DNA from: Platerodrilus igneus
Lineage: Eukaryota > Arthropoda > Insecta > Coleoptera > Lycidae
Assembly: GCA_036346225.1 (NCBI GenBank)
Contig: JARFIW010000139.1
Location: forward strand, 3,038,001 to 3,102,000
Length of the DNA stretch: 64,000 nucleotides
Reading direction: 5' to 3'
The number at the start of each line of letters is the position of its first letter. Within the stretch, counting starts at the first letter, position 1. The notes beneath the pieces were generated by a model. It saw only the letters and a list, made by a program, of their open reading frames with translations, was not told the origin of the DNA and searched no databases. Below, piece after piece: positions 23,392 through 34,209 of the stretch. The translations under genes were made by a program, and so were the position numbers.

Positions 23392-26070
23392 ATAACCTGC
23401 ACCTCGAAGAAGTTCTAAAATACTAAAACAAGTAGAATGGGTTGCGTGTTTTAGTGAGCTAAAGAGCGGAACTATAGGCTTAACCAAAGTAGTGGGGTCT
23501 TTAATGAAGAACCAGGATAAGACAGGTCCGTGAAAGTGGGCAACCGCTTATTCGGTACTTAGACTAGCAGAGATCGTAGTAGTCGGTATGGCATTTCAGG
23601 ACACACTCTATTGCCATGTGAAACCACCAAATTACATCCCAAGTACACTATGTATCAAAAACGTTTTTAAAACTGGTAGCATATTCTAAAGTAAGAGTTT
23701 TCGGATTTAAAATAACTTCCATTCGGATCTCCGAGAGGGGATTACTTCGGAGGATGTGATCGGCAAGCTTATTAAGATGAAAAAAATAACCGGAAATTTC
23801 TTGCGTGTCAGGGCTTGAAATTTTAGAAGCATGAAGCAAATAGGTAAGAAATTCGAAGATTGAAATGGATAGGTTAGCATTAGATATAGTACGGATTAAG
23901 AATGGTCGCTGGTCAGAGGAGAGGAATTTTTGGAGAGGATGATTTAGGATAATTTATAGAGGATCGAAAGAAAGAAATTCGGGTGTGGAATAGTTATTCA
24001 GAAAAAGATAGAACACCTGAAGAAAACTACTTACAAACGCGTGAAAGTAAACTCGTGGTTGGATTAGAATCTAAACAGGTAAATACGGTAACAATACAAG
24101 TGTACAGCAAATTTGTAGTTACAGTGAGGAAGAGGTAGAATCGATTTATAAAGATGTCGAGGACATACCAAAATTCGTACAACGGCAATCATCATCGTTA
24201 GGTCTACAGTCTGGAACTGGTTTGAAGCGTACACTCATTGTTTCCTATTCTGAGCTAACCTAATCATTTCCTTGAAATTTACACTGTCTGTATCTTTGAC
24301 TATCTTCGTGTATTAGTCTAATCTAGGTCTACCTCAACTTCTTTTCTTCCTACCTCTGCTTGTAATATATTCCGCACTATTTCCCAAAAATGCTTTAGAA
24401 CATATCCTGCCCTTCCATTTCTTTTATTTGTTTTTTTGTATTTCACATATGCTTTCACAATTTTCTCCTTGTTTCTGTTTGTTGTCTTCGAACATAGCCG
24501 CTACTCTTTCTTGTTAGATGCAGTTCGGTTCCCCTTCTATTGTTTTACAAATATATATCCTATTTCCCCCATATTCAGTATGTGCAGGTGGTTAAGAATA
24601 TTTAAAATTATGTGAAATTTTAATGCAGTTGCAGTTGAAGGTAGAGAAGAAGCGCTAGTAGGTTTGTTTGGTTTAGGCATGAGAAACAACAGGAAAAATA
24701 GGTTGACAGAATTTTGCAACAAACACAACTAAACCATCACAAATACATTATTTTAACATCATACTAGAAAGCGATACACGTAGAAGATGCCAGTAGACAG
24801 GGAAATATCAAATAAATTAGACTCTTGTTCTACAAGGTTTAGGACTCAAGTAAAAGACTGCAGAAGCTACCCAGAAGCAGATATAAACACTGACCACAAC
24901 ACTATAATTATGAAGGTCGCATATGAATTTAGGAATTTGAAAAAAAAACCAAAAAGACACTTTGAATTTAAAAAACTAAAAGGTAAAAATATACACAAAA
25001 GATATGAGAAAAAATTAAACAAATTGCTGAAAGATAGGGAAAATTGCTAATACTAAAGAAGTAGAAACGGAATGGAATAACATTAAATTCAGTTTAGAAA
25101 AGGCGGTCAGAGGTATTCTGGAGTTTAAACAAAAAGAAAATAAGGAATCATGGGCAATAAAGGATAATCTGAATTTAATAGGAGGAAGGCGAGTATACAA
25201 AAACAGGTCAGACGAAGCAGGAAAGCAAAGATGCAAAGCCATAAAATGGAATATTATTCGCAATTGCAGGAAAACTAAAAACAAATAATTCTTGAAAAGT
25301 TCACAGAAGTACAAACTAAAATGGAAATGTTAAAGATAGACGAAGCACGCATAATAATCAGAATAAATTTGAAGGATATAAAGCTGTATAGGAAAAATAT
25401 AAGGGGCGCGAGAAGATAGATCATTATAGAAAGTGTAGAGAAAAGTGAATAGATGGCAAGAATATATGTGGAATTTATTGAAAGACAGGAATAAGAAACA
25501 CTAGAACAGAAAACAGGCTTTGAAAAGGGCTGACTTAGGATATCCCATACTTAAAGACAAGTTCGAAATAGCATTAAAGAGCCTGAAAAATAACAAGGCA
25601 CCGGATACAGATAAAGTGCAAGCAGAAACTCCAATTGCCTTTGGACAAACAGTAAGACTTCCAACTTGTCAGCTGCATATATGAGACAGGTGAGATACCT
25701 AAAGATTTTAAACGTAACACTTTATTCAACTATGCCAAAAAAGAGAGATGGGGATACATGTGAAAATTTTTGAACAAGAAGTTTAACGGCACACGTGTCA
25801 AAAATATTAACTAGAATTGTACAGAAACAGATGGGAGAAACGAGCTTGAAAGATCCTAAGATAAGATCAATTTGCGTTTAGGCGAAACATGAGAACACGC
25901 GAGGTCATTTTAGCTTTAAGGCTGATAATGCAGATAACAATAGAAAAAGGAGAAAAAGCGTATAAATGGTTTGTAGATGGAAAAAAGCATTTGACAATGT
26001 AAAATGGGAAATATATTTGATATACTCAAAAAGATAGGAATGAGTCATAGGAATAGATAGTTAGTACATA
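23392..26070 (+). mobile_element. RTE-A non-LTR retrotransposon copy, degraded, with nested insertion
   Basis: The 5' leader begins at 23392 (ACCTGCACCTCGAAGAAGTTC) as in other copies. The endonuclease region follows from about 23640, is interrupted near 24187-24580 by a reversed RTE-A tail, and resumes with FRTQVKDCRSYPEADINTDH near 24838 (the DH near the endonuclease end; the family reads DPDH or DSDH here). A lysine-rich linker follows, then the start of reverse transcriptase up to a VDGKKAFDNVK-like block near 25970, where the copy stops. The catalytic FADD box and the whole C-terminus are missing. Stops occur throughout, so nothing is expected to be made. Confidence 0.75.
24187..24580 (-). 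mobile_element. Reversed RTE-A tail fragment nested in the plus-strand copy
   Basis: On the minus strand this carries the C-terminal coding end and the tail (AACCAGTTCCAGACTGTAGACC, then ATGATGATT) and, upstream, the CGAACTGCATCTAAC block found at 39778-39793. It splits the endonuclease region of the host copy: homology to 36760-36780 ends at about 24180 and resumes near 24585. Its middle lacks part of the RT C-terminus. Target duplication is not clear. Confidence 0.6.
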
Positions 26071-28077
26071 GCATTATAACGCTGACACATTACGTAAATC
26101 TACGTTAAGTAATTGAAAAGTATTTATAAAATTAATTAGTCTGTAAAACTTGGAAAAATGGGTAGCATTGCTATTCCAGTATAATATTAAATTAAAATTA
26201 AGAATAAAAATAGAAAAGCTCGTAGTACATTTTATACAAACAATGGTAAATATCGGGACTTTACTTACTTCGTATTAAATTTAGAAGAATTACAGATAGA
26301 CATTCCGGAAATAACCGGCATTTAAAGTTATTAAAACCAATTCGCGCGAGTTCAAAGAAACTGCAACCATGGGAGATTACACCCCAGTAGTCATAGTCTT
26401 ATATTTATAAATTACAGTCACAAAACATGTATTGGAAACGCAAATAAATGATGCAGCTTGTTATCAAATGTTAAAGCGTGGGAATAAGCTAACGGTTCAC
26501 ACAAACCGAATGACATTGACTTCGAAAATCAAGCAGTTAGACGCACAAAGTGTGATAACGAAACTTTTGAAGAAAGGATAAGAAATGCATTGCCGCTGTT
26601 GACCTTTATTGCTAATATCTTCACCAAATTGTCAAAATTGATAAAACATTGTGTCCTTTTGTACTTCCGAGAATAAATCTCTATATTTAAATGAGCATTT
26701 TTTGCAGAAAAAAGTGGAGCATTTTCGACAAGGTACAGCTTTACCTTTAGTAGTTTTATACTGTTTCTCTGCAGCTTTTGGTGTGGTCCTTAACCTAAGA
26801 ACATACAATTAAATTTCCAATATTCTAAACATTCCTTTTAACACATGTCGTATTTCACAGCAACCCTATACATACTCAATCACCAATTCTCCTTCGGCCA
26901 ATAAGTATTAACTTAATTGATCAGTTTTAAATGTTGCAAAACGAGATGCGCCCTTCGTATATAAATTATTCAAATTTGTAAGTAGAATAATTTTTCTTAA
27001 ATATATGTTTTTTTGTTTATTGTAAATAAAAATTCGATGAAAATGTCCCTTCTTTGTCTTTTGCACCCCCCTCCCTCCGTCCACCTTTATAGTGGCATTT
27101 CTAGGTTTTTAATACAGTATCGAGATTCGTGCGGGTCGTAACTTTTATTTCGGTTTCTACCTGACCCGTGCGTTCTACGGTAACAGGCCGCCTTCCCCTT
27201 TTAGTTGAGGGTTTAACATTACATCCTGCTCCTTTTAAACCGGCAGCACAATTTAAAGAAAGAAATATCCCATTATTTGAAATAAGTAGCCAAATCTAAT
27301 TAAATTTATTCATTTATTCCAGCTTGCTTATGTTTTATTTATAGAAATATTTAGTTGTCAATGCTAGAATTTGTATCAAAATGCAGTTTCCCAATACCTC
27401 ATTCATTGTGTAAACGGAAATTTCTTGCGTTCACATATTTTGTGTTCACCTTAGTTTGCATGCATAATAATTATACTTCAACGATCGAACTATAACAGTC
27501 CATAATACTTACATAAGGTCGGAATATTGTTGACAGTGCAATGAATGCCTTAATTGACTATTGTGTCATTACCATGCATTTATGCGTCAAACGTATTGAA
27601 CGTTTGATGTTGCGAGGTAATGTCAGTTACTTCCATAAATAATTTGTGGTTAAAAACAGGCTATTACTTTTAATCTGTTTACATAGTTTGTACGCCGCCT
27701 CCAAACCAAAATTAAATACCAATAATTAAACGGCCATTGTAGTAGAATGGAGTATATGTTTTAGAGCTTGATATAAACGCAAAACTATAACCCTGCAATA
27801 AACCTGCTATTATTTTCTATTAAACTGTTTGATTTTCCACTTGAACGTTTTAGTGAGATGGTGAAAGATTATTTTCTGCAAAAACATTATGTATCTTTGC
27901 TTTCCGACTGAATACTCGCTTTTTTAGGAAATACCTATCCCATAGAGCGCCATTTTATTATAAATACAATAATTTCAGTTATTACCCGAAATGTCGGTAA
28001 AACCCCCAATCCAATAAATTACAAAAGTATGTCATAGTATTTTCAAAAGTCAATAACCTAAACTATAGTTCTCGAAG
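26071..28077. other. Mostly non-coding DNA with one GC-raised patch
   Basis: AT-rich apart from 27055-27260. On the minus strand this patch has about 55 codons without a stop (GLKGAGCNVKPSTKRGRRPV then TVERTGQVETEIKV). It might be an old element's ORF1 or an exon; I cannot assign it. Confidence 0.35.
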
Positions 28078-28079
28078 TA

Positions 28080-29390
28080 CAGTATTGCCCGAAATAAACA
28101 GTACTGAAACTAAGTTGGCGGTGTTTTTGTGCGTGCGCTGTCACACTCAAGTTAGCTAGTATAGACCTGTCAAGTAAACCTCAAACAAGTAATTAGTAGG
28201 GCCTAATTGTTAAAAATGGTGTTAAGTACAGAGGAGAAAGTGTTTCTGGTAGAGCATTATTTTCGTTCATACGGAATCGGCCGACGTAATGGTGCAAGTT
28301 TGCTATACCTGTCTGATCAATTCACACAAAGGTTTAATAAACGTTCTCCAAGTAATGCTGTAATTTTGAAGGTTATTGAAAAGTTTAGAAATACAGGTAG
28401 TGTATTGTGCCAACGAAAAGGAAACTCAGGGCGTCCCAGGACAGTTAACAACAACAATAACCATGAACGTGTTTTTGAGCAAATCTTAGAAAATCCGAAA
28501 GTCAGCCAGGCAAGGACAGCGTTACAACTTGATTTAAAAGAACTTCCTTTCAAAGAATCCTGAAGGAGCTGGGTACATTTTCGTATGTGATTCAGGTACA
28601 TCAACAACTACATCCTCGGATTATCGCAGTAGAGTGGAATATTGCGCCAGAATTCTCGCGTTACAGTATGAAAATCCTGAATTTTGAAAAATGTTTGGTT
28701 TTCAGACGAAGCACATTTTCACTTGTCAGGCTATGTGAATCGTCGCACAAATCGATTTCTGGGCTTTGCCAGACCCGATGAGGTTCAAGAGGTTTCTTTA
28801 CATAGTGAAAAGTGAGTGTCTGGTGTGCTGTTTCCGGACACGGAATCATTGGTCCGTACTTTATCGAAGAGAATGGTAGGCAAGTCACACTTAATCAACA
28901 GAGGTACAGACAAATTTTAACACGATTTATCCCTGATCTACGTCAATTCTGTCGTGCACGTAACTTGGCATTTCGAAACCAATTTTTTCAGCAGGACGGG
29001 ACAACTTGCCATACTGCTGCCGCAATTCGTCAATTTCTTCAAGAACATTTTCCAAGCAAATTCATATCACGATTTACTGACTTCCCTTATCCTTCACATT
29101 CTCCAGACCTCACACCTCCAGACGCATACATTTGGGGCATGGCTAAAAATGCCGTTTTCAAACGGGCACCACAAACCATCGATGAATTAAAGGATGCCGT
29201 TAGAGTCTTCTTCGCAGCCATGAGACAACCCTTATTCAATAACATGACCAGAAACTTAGAACATCGTTATGAAGTCTGTCTCGAACGAGGAGGTGCACAT
29301 TTAGAACATACAATAAAGTGTCAATAATATGTATTTTTTAAATATACAAAACAATTACAATTTCAGTACTGTTTATTTTGGGCAATACTG
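28080..29390 (+). mobile_element. mariner-superfamily transposon with DD41D triad (rosa-like), complete ends
   Basis: The two ends are inverted repeats of about 32 bp: CAGTATTGCCCGAAATAAAC at 28080 and, on the other strand from 29390, CAGTATTGCCCAAAATAAAC. They continue through AGTACTGAAA with only two mismatches. Each end is flanked by TA (28078-28079 and 29391-29392), the target duplication of Tc1/mariner elements. The interior encodes a frameshifted transposase in the same orientation. The 1,311-bp length is normal for a full element. High repeat identity suggests insertion was not very ancient. Confidence 0.92.
28207..29327 (+). pseudogene. mariner-type transposase, frameshifted (DD41D)
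   Basis: The transposase would cut and paste the element. The N-terminal part (28207-28563) holds the DNA-binding helices, beginning MVLSTEEKVFLVEHYFRSYG, with a GRPRTV linker. The catalytic domain has WFSDEAHFHLSG (first Asp, near 28703), FFQQDGTTCHTA (second Asp, near 28998) and SPDLTPPDAYIWG (third Asp, near 29124). Counting residues gives 41 between the second and third Asp, against 34 in classical mariner. All three are intact. Frameshifts occur near 28535 and 28620, with a stop or shift near 28687 and another shift near 28811. The C-terminal frame (28812-29327) is open to its stop. DD41D spacing is known from the rosa group of mariner elements; assignment to that group is by spacing and motif only. 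Confidence 0.88.
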
Positions 29391-29392
29391 TA

Positions 29393-29513
29393 TTTAACCG
29401 GAAAATGAAATCCCCAACTCCAAGAAGTTACGAGCTTGTAACGTATTATTTCTTGAAAGTCAAAAGCAAGCTAGAATACAGAGGTGAGGGGGAGGTGGGG
29501 ACGTCCCCATCTG
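29393..29513. other. Short gap between mariner element and LINE-J 3' end
   Basis: No gene. Contains a GAGGGGGAGGTGGGGACG purine-rich patch. Confidence 0.4.
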
Positions 29514-29691
29514 CTTTTTTTTAGTCTGCATTCGAGGTCTCCGTTATATTTATGCATCCTCTGGAGGTGAACTTTGACAGAAGTATGTTCTGTCAGGAAC
29601 CCCACAGTGATTCTGAGTTGTTCCCTGCTTAAATGAAGCAGTTCCTGAATTCTGTTTTTGCTAGGCCCCTTTATCAGCGCATTTCTATGTG

Positions 29692-31152
29692 TTAGTCATG
29701 GACTATTCTGCCAGTCTCTTTGGTGTTCGCTGCACATCCATTCGCTAATATAGCTTCGGATGGCAGCTTTGGTGACTCCCAAGGCAGGTTCGGGACCGAT
29801 AAATGTCCCTTGCGCCACCGTCTTGCCAGTTCATCTGCAATTTCACTTCCCTTGAGTCCTTGATGGCCTGGCACCCACTACAATGTAACAGAGTTCTGTT
29901 GTGCCAGTCCATTAAGTGCATCAATTCATTTCCACACCAGTCTAGAAGACACTTTCTGACTTGTTAGAGCCTTGAGTGCCGCCTGGCTGCCAGACACAAT
30001 ATAGATATGTCTTTTAATAAAGGCATCTCTTATACTTTCCCGCACACTTTGCAGTATGGCGTATATTTTCGTTAACAAAACGGTAGCGTTTGCCCCTAAG
30101 GGAACGCTTAAACGTACCTCCGGTCTCTCCCTGAAGAGTTCAGATTCGGACCCGGTCTCGCCCTTAAAGCCATCCGAGTACCAGACCATGCTGTCCGGAG
30201 GTAATCTACCCTTCATTTTTCCCACTCCACATCCCGGGTAACAGTCTTGAAGAGTGTATCCGGCGGATGCTGGAAAGTCATTTGGTCTGAACGCATCTCA
30301 AACAGATGCCCCCAATTTCACCCAAGCAATATCGTATGCTCCGTACCTTCAATAATCCTAGGCTGAAGGTTCTTAAGTCTGTAAAGTCCAAGCCTTGCCC
30401 CCCACCGCTACCAAGTGTAGTGAGAGAAGGCCAAGGAGAGTCTCCATAGCAGCAGTGGGCGTGGAACACATCGCCCCTGTAATACTTAAACAAGCCAGTC
30501 TCTGGATGCTGCCCAACTTTATTTTGGCGTTTGATTGTTCAGCCTTGGGCCACCATAACAAGGCTGTATATCTTATTGCTGTTCTGATCACCCTAGTGTA
30601 CAACCAGTATACCATGTTTGGTTTTAGCCCCAGGATTTGCCGCAAGTGCGTCTAACTATTGCTAAGGAGGTTTTTGCCTTGCGTACGGTCTTATCGATCT
30701 GCAGGTTCCATGTGAGTTTGGAGTCTAGAGTGACTCCCAAGTACATCACTTCGCTTGACAGGCCGATTTTGTTACCGTCAAGGAAAAGGGGAGTAAGACC
30801 CTCAATCTTCCTTCTCCGGGTAAAAGGTACCAAGGTGAACTTTTGGGGGTTGATTCGAAGGCCTTCCCTCATTGCCCACCTCTCTTTTATTTTCAGGGCT
30901 TCTTGCATTCAGTCCCTGATCATATTTTCGTATTTACCCTCCACTAAAACTGCTAAATAATTAGCATATCCCAGCCGGATAATTAAACCCTTCTCTGCTC
31001 AGCTCCTACAACAGTCCGTCCATGACTAGGTTCCACAACAGGAGAGACAAGACTCCCGCCTGCGGACATCCCCCAGTCACCCGGACTGCAATGGTCTCGT
31101 CAAGCAGTTCTGTGACTGCCACCCTACCACTTAACATGCTGTCTATCCACCT
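29692..31152 (-). pseudogene. LINE-J reverse transcriptase C-terminus and RNase H
   Basis: Just past the insertion the frame resumes with WIDSMLSGRVAVTELLD and VTGGCPQAGVLSLLLWNLVM (motif B). The catalytic box reads GYANYLAVLVEG near 30960, where YADD is expected, so both catalytic Asp positions are lost. The thumb and connection follow (MYLGVTLDSKLTWNLQIDKT; LACLSITGAM). RNase H shows VWYSDGFKG (TDGSK-like, Asp kept), YIVSGSQAALKAL (usual DSQAA, Asp lost) and MPGHQGLKGSEIADELAR (His and last Asp kept). RNase H removes the RNA template during copying. Stops separate the pieces. Confidence 0.82.
31140..31152 (+). repeat. Target-site duplication, left copy (13 bp)
   Basis: TGTCTATCCACCT occurs here and again at 34197-34209, directly bordering the LINE-R insertion. 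Both copies lie in LINE-J coding sequence (the RWID codons), so removing the insertion and one copy rejoins the LINE-J frame. Confidence 0.9.
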
Positions 31153-31158
31153 AGAGCT

Positions 31159-31901
31159 ATTTCTCGGGGCGATTAGCACAGGTTGAAATTCCGGGTGAAG
31201 TTCTGTCGCGTGAGGTGGAAAGGGGATGCCCGCAAGGGTCATGTTCTGGTCCCACATTTTGGAAGTTGTTGTATGAGAGCATCTTTAGGGTCAAGTTGCC
31301 CGCAGGATGCTCAATCGTCGGGTTTGCAGATGACACACTTTTAATTGTAAGATCGAGATTGTTAATGGATATGCGCACAAAACCGAACGAGGCGCTTAAT
31401 AAATTACACGAATGGTCGCAGGCGGTAAAATTAAAATTTAACACGGCGAAGTCAGAGGCGCTTTATTTCGGCACGAAACCAGGACAGAGACCTCCTAGGT
31501 TAGAGCTAGGAGGAGAAAATCCCGTTTAAAGATTGTATTACCTACCTCGGCGTCAAGATCGACAATAAATTAAATTGGAAAGCGCACGTACAATACGTAA
31601 AAAGTAAGGGCGGCGAAATATCAAATAAAATGATGGCGGCGGCTAAAATAAAGTGGGGTTTCAGGGCGAATCGCTGAGGACGGTTTATGCCGGAGCAATT
31701 GAGCCGGCAATACTGTACGCAGCTTCTGTATGGGCAGAAGGTTGTAAAGTCCGGGAGATGCGTCAATTGACGAGCGTACAACGCATAACCGCGGTAAAAG
31801 CGGCGAGGGCGTACAGGACCACCTCCACGGAGGCTGTCCTGGTGATCAGTAGGTCTCTCCTATCGAATATGTCGTTAGGGAGATTAGAGATAGACGATTA
31901 A
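31159..31901 (+). pseudogene. LINE-R reverse transcriptase, C-terminal half
   Basis: The frame 31215-31529 carries RT motif B (RGCPQGSCSGPTFW) and the catalytic motif C with both aspartates intact (IVGFADDTLLIV), then the motif D/E area (LKFNTAKSEALYFGTK). A frameshift near 31527 moves the reading to DCITYLGVKIDNKLNWKAHV. A second near 31665 moves it to LRTVYAGAIEPAILYAASVW and MRQLTSVQRITAVKAARAYR, ending at 31901. The fingers domain and motif A are missing because the insertion is 5' truncated. Despite an intact FADD box the protein could not be made whole. Confidence 0.85.
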
Positions 31902-32029
31902 TAAATATAGGAAAAGGGCGCGAAATTATCGAAGATCTTAATCTTGGTAATAGGAAATTGCAAGAAAGATTGTTGTATCTGAGTTAGGGCACCCGGCTGA
32001 TATTAGAGGATCGAGTTTGTCGAAGGTGA

Positions 32030-32890
32030 TGAGGACGCGATGGGTATCAGAATTTATACGGACGGTTCACGTATGGACGATGGGCAAGCAGGCGCGGCGT
32101 TTGTCGTGTATAAGCAGGAAAGGAGGTGTTTCGGTTTCAAACCAAACTCGCGAACTGGTGCACTATCTTCCAGTGCGAATTGGTAGCCATACGAGGCTAT
32201 CGATTACGTAATAAACCATACGGGCAGAGACGAGTATTATATAATCAGTGATAGTAAATCGGCGCTAACGGCTTTAACAAACATGAACACCTCGACAGAT
32301 CTCCAAGCGGACGTCTGGAGGATAGCGCGTACGGCGCTAGAGTTTCGACGTTTAAAGTTCTGTTGGGTCAGGTCGCACAATGGTAACGTAGGAAACGATA
32401 GGGCTGACGAATTAGCTAAAGAGGCCGCGACGGGCGACTTTCGAATATCACATTCGTCGATACCGAGGTCTTTAATCAAAAGAAAGCTGCGCGAAAATCA
32501 ATTCGACAATGGGAAGAGGTGGAACAACGCTGCCACGGGCAGGTTGACCCACAAATTCATACCGAGCATAGAAGCCAGAGGTAAGATCGAGGTTAAGCTC
32601 GATCACAAAATGGTGCAGTTGATAACAGGGCACGGCGTATTTACAAAGGTTCGGTCTAACCAATAGCGACCGCTGCGAATGCGGTGAGGGCGCGGAAAGC
32701 GCAGAGCACGTGCTCTTCGACTGCCCGCTTGAGGCGGGAAATCGAGGGTTGGCTGATAGCAAACTAGCTATCCTAGGTCTGGCATGGCCAAAGAGCCTAG
32801 AGGAAGTCGGGGAAGTGGTTAACCAGAAGGCGTTCTGGACAGCCTTAAAAGAATTCGCGGGAAGGGTCGCGAGATTAGACAATCAATGAC
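32030..32890 (+). pseudogene. LINE-R RNase H and CCHC-like C-terminus
   Basis: Starting near 32040 the reading MGIRIYTDGSRMDDGQAGAA carries the first RNase H Asp. A later frame gives ISDSKSALTALTNM (second active-site region) and FCWVRSHNGNVGNDRADELA (His and last Asp). The frame at 32283-32666 then ends in LITGHGVFTKVR. After a shift the C-terminus reads CECGEGAESAEHVLFDCPLE, a C-x-C-x7-H-x4-C knuckle often found after RNase H in I/R1/Jockey-type LINEs. The frame closes at 32889. A stop after SSANW near 32188 and two shifts break the domain, but its key residues are kept. Confidence 0.82.
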
Positions 32891-34196
32891 GACCGCGTGT
32901 AAAAATTGGGTGGGGTTGGTGGGTGGTTTTAAAAATTTTAGATTGACTTGGCGTGTGTAAGGATACGAGCATAACCAAAACCTGATATTAAAAAAAAAAA
33001 AAAAAAAAAAATAATTATACCAAAATGTCCAATATGCACGAGAAACCCCACTCCATTAATACAATCACTGCCTATCTTCATAATTATGTGCGGAAAATCG
33101 GAATAAATAATACCAAATAAACAATAACAAATAAATCATAAACCCTCATTAAATTAAATCAATAAAATAAACAAGGATAATAAAACAGAGTGCAACCGCG
33201 CATCCCCAGGACTTGAAAGTGAAGTGATAGTGATAGTGATTGTGATCCCCCCAAAAACATTTAGTGCATACCCACCAGGACTTTAGCAGTGCACCCCGTC
33301 CCACCTTTAGAAGTAAGTTACAGACGACCAGATCTTCGGATGCTGGAGAATTTTATTATCGAGGTAAGACTTAAAATGTGGCGGCTGTACTCGCACAAGC
33401 ATTGATTTACATTAATTAGTAGTTTTTGAAATAATTTAAGAAGCACGTTTGGTGTGTAAAGGCGCTAGCCGACATAATGCTTGTGCGAGTGCACCTGATA
33501 AATGGGGTGATGCTTTCGCTATTTTGTGCACTGCTATATGCTTAACGCTTATTAAACAATTATTTATATATTTACATAATTATATTTATTTATATTTTAT
33601 ATTTACACTTTATATTTATTTATATATAGCATGTATTATGTGGCTTATTTGTTTTGTTTGACGTTCTGTCGCCATTTTGGTTGCAGTATATATTTGGGAA
33701 GGACGAGCAGAATTGCGAAGATTGTAATCATAATGTAAATCAGTTAGGGAACGATAGGAAAGCTAGGGATGGATTTAAATTAGTTAGCTAGATTTGGATA
33801 GTTTTAAGACGAGCCTTCAGGTCGCACTGGTAAGCAGAACCGGCGTCTGCTATCCGGTATTACGGATCCCTCCCCCTCTCATTTTTGGTTGTTGATCGGG
33901 TACACTCGAAAGTCAGCGCTAGGGATACCATTATTTACAACCCTGTTTTTAGTTTTGTTTTGTTTTGTTCCAGTTTTGTCAGATTTTTAGGTTTATTAGA
34001 TTGTTAGAGTTTGTTAGGTTTGTTAGATTTTTAGGTTTGTTAGATTTTTATTTAGTTTTTATTTAGGGTGAATCAACTATGAAGTAAGAATAAATTAGGA
34101 GCACGACTATTTTTCGCGTTTAAACCCAATGTAGTACCTCCGGGTGGAGCATTGGGGACGTGGCCGCAAGTATAGCGGCCCTAATTCAAATTATAA
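32890..34196 (+). other. LINE-R 3' untranslated region
   Basis: This 1.3-kb non-coding segment includes an internal A-run (about 32990-33010), an inverted repeat at 33386-33493 and T-rich GTTTTGTTTTGTT/TTAGGTTTGTTAGATTTTT repeats at 33955-34060. The final 123 bp (34074-34196) also occurs alone at 50616-50738. A perfect hairpin GGCCGCAAGTATAGCGGCC sits at about 34163-34181, just before the end. Confidence 0.75.
33386..33493. repeat. Inverted repeat inside LINE-R 3' UTR
   Basis: TGTACTCGCACAAGCATT (33386-33403) and AATGCTTGTGCGAGTGCA (33476-33493) are inverse complements over 18 bp with one mismatch, separated by 72 bp. It may be a tiny MITE or an RNA stem of the LINE. The 3' UTR parts at 461-690 and 50616 do not cover this area, so I cannot tell which. 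Confidence 0.6.
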
Positions 34197-34209
34197 TGTC
34201 TATCCACCT
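34197..34209 (+). repeat. Target-site duplication, right copy (13 bp)
   Basis: Second copy of TGTCTATCCACCT, immediately after the LINE-R 3' end (TTCAAATTATAA). Confidence 0.9.

Larger units (their letters stand above)
31153..34196 (+). mobile_element. LINE-R: RNase H-bearing non-LTR retrotransposon, 5' truncated, inserted in LINE-J
   Basis: The 3,044-bp insertion is bordered by a perfect 13-bp duplication. It begins inside the RT palm (5' truncated) and contains the second half of RT (31153-31900), RNase H (32030-32660), a CCHC-like knuckle (32670-32740) and a 3' untranslated region of about 1.3 kb. The 3' terminus is not poly-A but CTAATTCAAATTATAA. The same terminus is found at 50616 and 461, which confirms it. 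A run of about 20 A at 32990-33010 lies inside the 3' UTR. The conserved connection peptide MRQLTSVQRITAVKAARAYR resembles R1-group LINEs. Several frameshifts are present. Confidence 0.9.
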
